Position numbers and translations under genes: made by a program. A stretch of DNA of 61,384 nucleotides from Campylobacteraceae bacterium. GTDB taxonomy: Bacteria; Campylobacterota; Campylobacteria; Campylobacterales; Sulfurospirillaceae. The DNA is taken from NCBI GenBank assembly GCA_027050775.1, contig JALUBH010000028.1, positions 25,553 through 86,936 of the forward strand, written 5' to 3'. Under the pieces are notes generated by a model. That model saw only the letters and a list, made by a program, of their open reading frames with translations. It had not been told where the DNA came from and searched no databases. Positions 54,848 through 61,384 of this stretch are shown in pieces (position 1 is the first letter of the stretch; every line of letters starts with the position of its first letter).

Positions 54848-56011
54848 ATGCTAAGTAGATCGAATCAAAAAAAAATATTGATAGTATTTGGTACTCGACC
54901 AGAAGCCATAAAAATGGCACCTTTAGTGAAAGCTTTTGAAAAAGAATCTAGCGTTGATTTTAAAGTATGTGTGACGGGACAACATCGGGAGATGCTCGAT
55001 CAAGTTCTTACAATTTTTGATATACAACCAGATTATGATTTGAATATTATGAAAAAAAGGCAGGATTTATATGATATAACTTCAAACATATTGCTTGGAA
55101 TGAAAAATATTTTTGAAAAATATAAGCCTGATTTACTCTTGGTTCATGGTGATACAACAACTACATTTGCCGTATCTTTAGCTGCATTTTATAAGCAGAT
55201 TAAAGTTGGGCATGTGGAGGCTGGTTTGAGAACAAATAATCTCTATAGTCCATGGCCAGAAGAGGCAAACAGACAAATTACAGCTGTTTTGGCAAATTAT
55301 CACTTTGCACCAACACAAACTGCTAAAGATAATCTTTTGCAAGAGAATAAAAATTTAAAAGATATAACAGTTACTGGAAACACTATTATTGATGCACTGT
55401 TTTTAGTATTGAAAAAAATAAAATCAGATAAAAATTTTGAATTTCAAATACAAACAGAGATAAAATATAGGTTTCAAAATTCAAAATTCAAAATTAAACA
55501 TTCAAAATTCATCCTTGTGACTGGGCATAGAAGAGAAAACTTCGGTGAAGGTTTTATTTCTATTTGTGAAGCATTGAAAATAATTGCTAAAAATAACCCT
55601 AAAATTGATATAGTTTACCCTTTACACTTAAATCCAAATGTTCAAAAGCCAGTCAAAGAGATGTTGGGGACTATTGCAAATATATACTTAATAGATCCAC
55701 TCCAATATGAAAGCTTTGTATATATGATGAGTAAAGCATATTATCTCATTACAGATTCAGGCGGAGTACAAGAAGAAGCACCATCTTTAGGGAAGCCTGT
55801 GCTTGTTATGAGAGAGACTACAGAAAGACCAGAAGCACTAGAGGCTGGAACTGTAAAACTTGTGGGGACAAATACAAATCTTATCATAAAAGAAGCTCAA
55901 AAGCTACTAGATGATAGAGTGGAATATGACAAAATGAGTAAAGCTCATAATCCTTATGGAAATGGGAAAGCTAGCGAAAAAATTGTACAATTCGTAAAAG
56001 GGATTTTATGA
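54848..56011 (+). CDS. wecB: UDP-N-acetylglucosamine 2-epimerase (non-hydrolysing)
   Basis: 387 aa. Motifs are IVFGTRPEAIKMAPLV, CVTGQHREMLDQVL, LVHGDTTTTFAVSLAAF, HVEAGLRTNNLYSPWPEEAN, ILVTGHRRENFGEGF and ITDSGGVQEEAPSLGKPVLV. It makes UDP-ManNAc. Residues about 197-221 (with RFQNSKFKIKHSKF) sit in the loop just before ILVTGHRRENFG and are repeat-encoded. The insertion is in a surface loop between the two Rossmann domains, so activity may be kept. Confidence 0.93.
   Translation: MLSRSNQKKILIVFGTRPEAIKMAPLVKAFEKESSVDFKVCVTGQHREMLDQVLTIFDIQPDYDLNIMKKRQDLYDITSNILLGMKNIFEKYKPDLLLVHGDTTTTFAVSLAAFYKQIKVGHVEAGLRTNNLYSPWPEEANRQITAVLANYHFAPTQTAKDNLLQENKNLKDITVTGNTIIDALFLVLKKIKSDKNFEFQIQTEIKYRFQNSKFKIKHSKFILVTGHRRENFGEGFISICEALKIIAKNNPKIDIVYPLHLNPNVQKPVKEMLGTIANIYLIDPLQYESFVYMMSKAYYLITDSGGVQEEAPSLGKPVLVMRETTERPEALEAGTVKLVGTNTNLIIKEAQKLLDDRVEYDKMSKAHNPYGNGKASEKIVQFVKGIL
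55436..55510 (+). repeat. In-frame repeat insertion in wecB
   Basis: TTTTGAATTTCAAA at the left, then tandem TTCAAAATTCAAAATTCAAA and AATTAAACATTCAAAATTC at the right. Bases 55490-55505 are the exact reverse complement of 3843-3858 in the prepilin leader. It encodes QNSKFKIKHSKF. Confidence 0.82.
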
Positions 56012-57756
56012 AACAAAAACTATATAAGGTTTACGGCTTAATGCTTTCTATGAAGTATCCATTAGAGTTATTTAGCAGTGTTAAATCTATTTTTAATGAC
56101 AATTTATATGAGAATGAAAAACATGTACTATTAGCAGCAGATTGGCTTATATATATGCAAAATAGTGATGGTGGATATAGTCGAAAATTTAGTTTCATTA
56201 GTGGGAGAGATGCGAGTTATATTGAAACTACGGGTTATATAATTCCAACTCTTTTAAAGCTTGAAGATGAAAAATATATTCATTCTGCTTTAAAGGCTGG
56301 AGAATGGCTTCTGAAGATTCAAAATCCTAATGGTAGTTTCAGCGAGATCGATAATGATCAGCCATTTGTATTTGATACAGGACAGGTACTTTTTGGCTTA
56401 AATGCTCTTTATGAATTTACGAATGATGAAAAATATAAAAATGCTATAGAAAAAGCCTCAAATTGGTTGATGGAAGTGCAAGAAGATGATGGCAGTTGGG
56501 AGATGTATGCTTATAACAAACAAAAGCATAGTTACTATTCAAGGGTGGCATCAGCACTTTATAAATCTGGTACGCTTTTAGAGAATAAAATCTTTAAAGA
56601 GGGTGCTTTAAAAAATATAGAGTGGGTTTTATTGCAACAGCAAGAAAATGGATATTTTAAATACGCCTCATTTACTAAAGAAGTACCTGCTTATTTACAT
56701 ACTCTTATTTATATTTTAGAGGGATTATTAGATATTTATGAATACACTCAAGATGAAAAGATTTTGGATGCTATTTTAAATAATGCTAGCAATTTCAAAA
56801 ATATAAATTTAAGTAAAGATTTGATTTTATGCTCACAATATGATGAGAATTTAAATTGTGTTAATAGTGAGAGATGTATGACTGGTCTTTCTCAATGGCT
56901 TGGTGTTGCAAGCAGACTTTATGAGATAACAAAAGATGAAGAGTATAAAAAATGTGCTATAAATACAGCTTTTTATCTTAAAACAAAGCAGATAAAATCT
57001 TCATCTATGAAAGGTGGGTTTAGTGCAAGTATGCCTTTTTGGGGGAGATATGGAAGTTTTGATTTTGTTAATTGGACAAATAAGTTTTTTATAGATGCTT
57101 TGGTGGAGTATAGCAAGTTTAGCATTACAACTTTACAAGAGCAAGAGAGCTATGTCGGTAGTGCATTTGCTATGACCTCTTCTGTTGTAACTGATACATT
57201 GTCTTATATGGATAGAGCTTACATAAAAGCATTTGAAAAGAGATTTGATAAAAATAAAAGTTTAAAAGTTTTAGATATTGGGTGCGGTAAGGGTGTTATT
57301 ATTAACGAGTTACAAAAAAAATATCCAAAGTATGAGTTTGTAGGGGTTGATCCAACTTTTCAGAATGATAATATAAAAAAAGGGAGCATTTACGAAATCC
57401 CTTTTGAAGATAAAAGTTTTGATGTTGTTATGAGTTTTGAGGTTTTACAACATACCTATATTCAAGAGGCACTTGGTGAGATTTATAGGGTTTTAAAGGT
57501 TGATGGAAGAGTTGCAATAGGGGAGAGAAATCCACTATCTATTTTAGGGTTTTTAAAACCTTTTTATGAGTTAATAGGCAGATGGATGTACCCTTTTGAT
57601 TCTGCTTTTAGAGAAAAATGGTACAGTGTAAAACAGTGGAAATATCAAATGAAGATATTTGGTTTTGATGTGGAAGATATAAAATTTATTGATAATAGAA
57701 ATGATAGAATTTTAAAAACGAATAGATATTTTTTTATTGTAGGAGAGAAGGTATGA
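56008..57756 (+). CDS. Alpha/alpha-toroid domain fused to SAM-dependent methyltransferase
   Basis: 582 aa. Residues about 40-385 form repeated helical pairs with toroid turns: YMQNSDGGYSRKF, KIQNPNGSFSEID, EVQEDDGSWEMYA, LQQQENGYFKYAS. This resembles prenyltransferase/terpene-cyclase-like or heparin-lyase/epimerase-like toroids. Residues about 415-582 are a class I methyltransferase: VLDIGCGKGVIINEL, EFVGVDPTF and FDVVMSFEVLQHT, with C-terminal GEIYRVLKVDGRVAIGE. It is encoded in the polysaccharide operon (ATGA overlaps both sides). The toroid may bind or modify a glycan that is then methylated; not a known named enzyme. Confidence 0.75.
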   Translation: MKQKLYKVYGLMLSMKYPLELFSSVKSIFNDNLYENEKHVLLAADWLIYMQNSDGGYSRKFSFISGRDASYIETTGYIIPTLLKLEDEKYIHSALKAGEWLLKIQNPNGSFSEIDNDQPFVFDTGQVLFGLNALYEFTNDEKYKNAIEKASNWLMEVQEDDGSWEMYAYNKQKHSYYSRVASALYKSGTLLENKIFKEGALKNIEWVLLQQQENGYFKYASFTKEVPAYLHTLIYILEGLLDIYEYTQDEKILDAILNNASNFKNINLSKDLILCSQYDENLNCVNSERCMTGLSQWLGVASRLYEITKDEEYKKCAINTAFYLKTKQIKSSSMKGGFSASMPFWGRYGSFDFVNWTNKFFIDALVEYSKFSITTLQEQESYVGSAFAMTSSVVTDTLSYMDRAYIKAFEKRFDKNKSLKVLDIGCGKGVIINELQKKYPKYEFVGVDPTFQNDNIKKGSIYEIPFEDKSFDVVMSFEVLQHTYIQEALGEIYRVLKVDGRVAIGERNPLSILGFLKPFYELIGRWMYPFDSAFREKWYSVKQWKYQMKIFGFDVEDIKFIDNRNDRILKTNRYFFIVGEKV

Positions 57757-59099
57757 GTAAAAATATAGCCATTATTTTAGCTGGAGGACAGGGTGAAAGA
57801 TTTGACACTGTGTTACCAAAGCAATTTACAAAACTTGCTGGAAGAGCCATTATAGAGTATACAATAGAAATATTTCAAAATCATTTTTTAATAGATGAAA
57901 TTGTTATTGTTATTAAAAGTGATTATGAAGAGAAAATTTGGGAAATTATAAAAAATAATTGTTTTAATAAAGTAGTTAAGGTAATACAGGGTGGTATTGA
58001 TAGGTTTGGTTCAACTGCTTCGGCTTTATCTAGTTTAAAAGATTATAATGAAGATACAAAATTACTATTTCATGATGCTGTTAGACCTTTGGTTGATGAA
58101 GAAACAATTACCAATACAATCAAAGCATTAGATGATTATAATGCTGTTGACACAGCCATTGATGCAACAGATACAATTATTGAAATTAATAATGATTGGA
58201 TTATAAAAAATATTCCAAATAGAATTTTTATGAAAAGAGGGCAGACTCCTCAAGGTTTTAGATTAAAAACATTACAACAAGCATATAAAATAGCTTTAGA
58301 AAAAAATAAAAGAGTTTTTACATGTGATTGTGGAGTAGTTAAAGATATATTAGTAGATGAAAAGATAAAAGTTGTAAAATCAAATGAAAAAAATATTAAA
58401 ATTACATATCCTATAGATTTACATATAGCTGAAAAATATATTCAAATGGGAACAGAAAAATCACTTGATGATATTAATTTGGAGAATTTAAAAGGTAAAA
58501 ATATAGTTATTTTTGGAAATAGTAGAGGTATAGGTAAAGATATTGAAAATATAGCACAAGAGTATGGAGCAAATATTTTTGGATGTAGTAGAAAAATTGG
58601 AGTAGATATATCAGATATTAATACTGTTGAAGAATTTCTAAAAAGTGTAGATGTAGATATAAATATTGCTATAAATACAGCAGCTATTTTAAATAAAAAA
58701 CCATTAAAATTAATGAGTTATGAAGAGAGACAAAATATTATTGATGTAAATTATACAGGGGCAGTTAATATTGCTTTTGTTTCTAAAAAGTATTTAGATA
58801 AAACACAAGGAATGTTAATAAATTTTTCATCTAGTTCATATACGAGAGGAAGAGCTAATTACGCATTATATTCATCATCAAAAGCCGCTATTGTGAATTT
58901 TACACAGGCTCTTAGTGATGAATGGGAAAATATACAAGTAAACTGTGTCAATCCTGAAAGAACAAATACACCAATGCGAGAAGAGAATTTTGGTTATGAA
59001 GACCCAAATACACTTTTAGATTCAAAAATTGTTGCAACTAAAACTTTAAAATTGGCATTGAGTAAATTTTCAGGAATTATTTTGGATGTGAAACAATGA
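57753..59099 (+). CDS. Bifunctional ribulose-5-phosphate reductase / CDP-ribitol pyrophosphorylase (Bcs1/Acs1-like)
   Basis: 448 aa. The N-terminal half is an IspD/TarI-type cytidylyltransferase: IAIILAGGQGERFDTVLPKQ, LFHDAVRPLVDEETI, RGQTPQGFRLKTL. The C-terminal half is a short-chain dehydrogenase: IVIFGNSRGIGKDIENIA, INTAAILNKKP, the YxxxK in YALYSSSKAA. This domain order matches Haemophilus Bcs1/Acs1, which reduces ribulose-5-P and makes CDP-ribitol. It implies a ribitol-phosphate (or similar polyol) polymer. The next two genes are CDP-alcohol phosphotransferases. Confidence 0.85.
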   Translation: MSKNIAIILAGGQGERFDTVLPKQFTKLAGRAIIEYTIEIFQNHFLIDEIVIVIKSDYEEKIWEIIKNNCFNKVVKVIQGGIDRFGSTASALSSLKDYNEDTKLLFHDAVRPLVDEETITNTIKALDDYNAVDTAIDATDTIIEINNDWIIKNIPNRIFMKRGQTPQGFRLKTLQQAYKIALEKNKRVFTCDCGVVKDILVDEKIKVVKSNEKNIKITYPIDLHIAEKYIQMGTEKSLDDINLENLKGKNIVIFGNSRGIGKDIENIAQEYGANIFGCSRKIGVDISDINTVEEFLKSVDVDINIAINTAAILNKKPLKLMSYEERQNIIDVNYTGAVNIAFVSKKYLDKTQGMLINFSSSSYTRGRANYALYSSSKAAIVNFTQALSDEWENIQVNCVNPERTNTPMREENFGYEDPNTLLDSKIVATKTLKLALSKFSGIILDVKQ

Positions 59100-59722
59100 A
59101 TATAAATAAAAGAGATACAATAAAATATTCAGATTTTATATCAAATTATTTTTATCAACAGATAGCTTTTTATATAACTACTTTGTTGGTGAAAACTAAA
59201 ATTACACCAAATAGTGTAACATATTTATCTCTATTTATAGGTGTCTTAAGCGCATTTAGTATTTATATTGGACATTTGTATTTATCAGTTTTTCTATTGA
59301 ATATAAGTTTTATTCTTGATTGTGTTGATGGACAAATTGCGAGAGCTAAGCAACTTCAAAGCGAATTTGGAATGTGGCTAGATAATATATCTGATAGAGT
59401 AGTTGAAAATATTATTTTAATTGCAATGTTCTTTACTCTATCAGACAACAACTTTTTTGTAGTTGGAATAGTATTGTTGATTTTTTTAAATATGTATTAT
59501 GCATATATTTCAGATATGTTAATTTATGCTAAGAAACAAGGATATAAAAAATTAACATATAAGGAAAAAATATTATTTTCTCCTATCTATTTTATAAGCA
59601 GAAGTATGATGATTCCTATGTTGTCTTTGTTTATTTTATATCCTATATATATGGTATGGATTTTAATTTTTTTATATTTATATGGTATTATTTTTAGATT
59701 ATATAGAGAAGTGACAAAATGA
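59096..59722 (+). CDS. CDP-alcohol phosphatidyltransferase-family membrane enzyme 1
   Basis: 208 aa. The catalytic motif DCVDGQIARA followed by GMWLDNISD fits DxxDGxxAR-x8-GxxxDxxxD. Multiple membrane helices surround it. The family transfers a phospho-group from CDP-alcohols. In this operon the likely donor is the CDP-polyol made by the preceding protein, with lipid or glycan as acceptor; this is inferred. Coupled by ATGA to both neighbours. Confidence 0.88.
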   Translation: MNINKRDTIKYSDFISNYFYQQIAFYITTLLVKTKITPNSVTYLSLFIGVLSAFSIYIGHLYLSVFLLNISFILDCVDGQIARAKQLQSEFGMWLDNISDRVVENIILIAMFFTLSDNNFFVVGIVLLIFLNMYYAYISDMLIYAKKQGYKKLTYKEKILFSPIYFISRSMMIPMLSLFILYPIYMVWILIFLYLYGIIFRLYREVTK

Positions 59723-60402
59723 TTTCACTATCTCGTATAGAAAAAACTTTTAAAGAAAAAAGCTGGTGGGCTATAGTGTTTAATCTTTATCCAGCAAAAT
59801 ATATAACTTATTTTCTAGTTAATAAAACAAATGTAACACCTAATCAAATTACTACAGTTAGTTTCTTATTTGCAGTGTTCGCAGGTATCGCTTTTTATTT
59901 TCACTGTTTGATTATCGGGGCTATATTTTACCAGATTAGTTACATATTGGATATTATTGATGGTTCTATAGCTAGAAGTAAAGGTTTAAGTTCAAAATTT
60001 GGTGCTTTTTATGATGTTTTTACAGATTGGCTTAAGGCTCCCATTTTATTTATTATTTTATTCTCAGTAATGGATAGTTATAGTTTATTGATTATTTTGT
60101 ACTTTTTATTATTTCTTTCATGCTTACTGAATAAATATAATGATATGTTGTTTTTTCAAGGAGCAAAGAGTATTGCAGAAAATATGACAGATAATAAAGA
60201 TGGTTTAACCGGAATTTTTCAATATATACAAAAAATGAAAAAAAAGAATATTCAACCATTCCCTTCAACAGTAGAAATGGAGGGGTTACTACTATTTTTT
60301 TATCCGCTTACACAATTAAATATTTTTGTTTATATTGGATTTTTTATATTGGGATTTAATATACTTATAAAATTTTATGCAATTTTAAAAAAGTTAAAAT
60401 GA
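59719..60402 (+). CDS. CDP-alcohol phosphatidyltransferase-family membrane enzyme 2
   Basis: 227 aa. The same motif occurs as DIIDGSIARSKGLSSKFGAF with YDVFTD. It is a paralogue of the preceding gene with similar length and topology (NVTPNQITTVSFLFAVFAGI). Two such enzymes in a row suggest two distinct acceptors or sequential phosphotransfer steps in building the polymer. Confidence 0.88.
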   Translation: MISLSRIEKTFKEKSWWAIVFNLYPAKYITYFLVNKTNVTPNQITTVSFLFAVFAGIAFYFHCLIIGAIFYQISYILDIIDGSIARSKGLSSKFGAFYDVFTDWLKAPILFIILFSVMDSYSLLIILYFLLFLSCLLNKYNDMLFFQGAKSIAENMTDNKDGLTGIFQYIQKMKKKNIQPFPSTVEMEGLLLFFYPLTQLNIFVYIGFFILGFNILIKFYAILKKLK

Positions 60403-61384
60403 AAAAACTACTTTTATCCTCATTTCTTATAACTATTTTTGTAATGGGATTAAACTTTATGTTTAAAATATTTTTATCATATAAAATTTCAAAAGATGAT
60501 ATAGGGATTCTTTATACCTTTATGGATATGATTTTTATCGGAATTATGTTCTTTTCAGGCTTTAAAGATTCATTAATACGAGCTTATGATAAAGCCAATT
60601 TTGAAGTAATAAAGTCTTGGTATGTAGTGGTGTTTTGGTCTCTTTTTGGAGTTATTTTAATTGGTGAAGTTATTTATTTCAAAAGTAGTAATTTTACCTA
60701 TCCGTTTTATACTTTTTTAAGTCTCTTTTTCCTAAATGCATTGATGATATTTCTTTCTTATTTAAATGCTTCATATAAAAATTATAAAATAATGCTTTTT
60801 GAAAATTTGGTTATGGCAAGTGGACTTATAGGAAGTTTTTTTATTCTGACACTACTCTTTAACGATATTTATGCTTTACTATTTGCTTTTTTAGGCTCAT
60901 TTTTAGGTAGAATCTTCTATCTTTATCTTAATTTACCAGAAAAATTACTTTTTAAAAAGTATAAGTTTGATAATAATGTTAAAAGTTTTTTAAAAGATAC
61001 AACATTAAGTAGTCTAATGTACTTTTTTAGTGGGATTTTTATTAGTGCTAGTGGACTAGTTATTCTAAATCTATTTGATGATAAAACAGTGTTAGCAGAG
61101 TATCAAGTGGTCGTAAAAAGTATCTTTTTCTCTCTTGTGGCTATTTTTGTTTTTCCTCTCAACACTTTTACTTTTCCACAAATCTCAAAGTTAATATCTT
61201 CAAAAATGTATGGAGAGATAAAAAGGATAGAGAAAAAACTACAAAAATATTTACTGCTATCTATAGCTATTCTTTTGATGGGAACACTCTTTACAAAGTA
61301 TGTTATTGCATTTGTATTTCCAAGTGACTATGCACAAAGTTATGTGATGCTTAATGTTCTCTTGCCTTTTTTACCTCTACTTGC
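60399..61384 (+). CDS. Polysaccharide flippase (Wzx-like, MATE/PST), 3' end outside window
   Basis: The ATG (60399) overlaps the previous TGA. The frame stays open for 328 codons to the window end, so it is partial at the 3' end. The sequence is strongly hydrophobic with repeated helices (SSFLITIFVMGLNFMFKIFL; SLFGVILIGEVIYF; TLLFNDIYALLFAFLGSFLG), charge pattern and loops typical of Wzx flippases. It should export lipid-linked repeat units made by this cluster. Wzy and glycosyltransferases are expected downstream. Confidence 0.75.
   Translation, partial: MKKLLLSSFLITIFVMGLNFMFKIFLSYKISKDDIGILYTFMDMIFIGIMFFSGFKDSLIRAYDKANFEVIKSWYVVVFWSLFGVILIGEVIYFKSSNFTYPFYTFLSLFFLNALMIFLSYLNASYKNYKIMLFENLVMASGLIGSFFILTLLFNDIYALLFAFLGSFLGRIFYLYLNLPEKLLFKKYKFDNNVKSFLKDTTLSSLMYFFSGIFISASGLVILNLFDDKTVLAEYQVVVKSIFFSLVAIFVFPLNTFTFPQISKLISSKMYGEIKRIEKKLQKYLLLSIAILLMGTLFTKYVIAFVFPSDYAQSYVMLNVLLPFLPLL

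Overview
This AT-rich window reads as chromosome of a Campylobacterota (epsilonproteobacterial) species, most like the Sulfurimonas/Sulfurovum/Sulfuricurvum group. Evidence is the strong A/T codon bias, tightly overlapping ATGA-style operons, the order rpmH-rnpA-yidD-yidC-jag-mnmE followed by MlaE/MlaD-type genes, a clpB promoter with an HspR-like operator, and pilin leaders ending in (G/A)-FTMIEL. No rRNA, tRNA, CRISPR array, prophage or recognisable insertion sequence was seen.

Layout. (1) 1-14.9 kb: an MSHA-type (type IV pilus-related) assembly locus. It holds an MshQ-like adhesin end, four prepilin-like proteins, a PilM-PilN fusion (MshI-like), MshJ/K/L/M/N-like proteins, MshE ATPase and MshG, plus two opposite-strand pilins. 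(2) 15-19.5 kb: a UvrD-type helicase, a periplasmic rhodanese and a DUF255 thioredoxin-like protein. (3) 19.6-27.3 kb, minus strand: a six-gene hydrogenase-4/formate-hydrogenlyase-like membrane complex (HyfC-E-F-G-I-B order). Its large subunit has lost all four Ni-ligand cysteines, and a clear fluoride riboswitch with its own sigma70-type promoter sits in front of it. (4) 27.4-35.4 kb, minus strand: htpG, crcB (fluoride channel), DUF190, plsC, a BatD/SH3-like protein, purQ, purS, purC and ctpA. Three tandem 83-nt repeats, each an ATGA-coupled 28-codon ORF, lie between purC and purS. (5) 35.5-46.7 kb: clpB, ygbA-like, a lipoprotein, the rpmH-mnmE block and an MlaE/(degenerate MlaF)/MlaD lipid-transport cluster. 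(6) 46.8-61.4 kb: purL and then a surface-polysaccharide cluster (nucleotide-sugar dehydrogenase, manC, gmd, fcl, wecB, an alpha/alpha-toroid-methyltransferase fusion, a Bcs1-like CDP-ribitol synthase, two CDP-alcohol phosphotransferases, and a flippase cut by the window end).

Three things stand out. First, the fluoride riboswitch drives an energy-converting-hydrogenase-related complex that cannot be a NiFe hydrogenase, about 2 kb from crcB; together they look like a fluoride/ion-homeostasis island. Second, a repeat family (core GAGGAATTTT, then a hairpin, then the Shine-Dalgarno) sits directly before the starts of gspE/mshE, purS, the DUF190 gene and clpB. At two of these loci it forms short ORFs whose stop overlaps the next start. 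Third, AT-rich repeats (TTCAAAATT units, peptide NSKFKIQ) are inserted in frame inside several proteins. They cluster around a four-helix-bundle (S23-type) gene that is itself bounded by inverted TTAAG-type repeats, and next to it lies a PemK/MazF-like domain fused to GDP-fucose synthase. Functions are inferred from recognisable motifs only; no searches were run.
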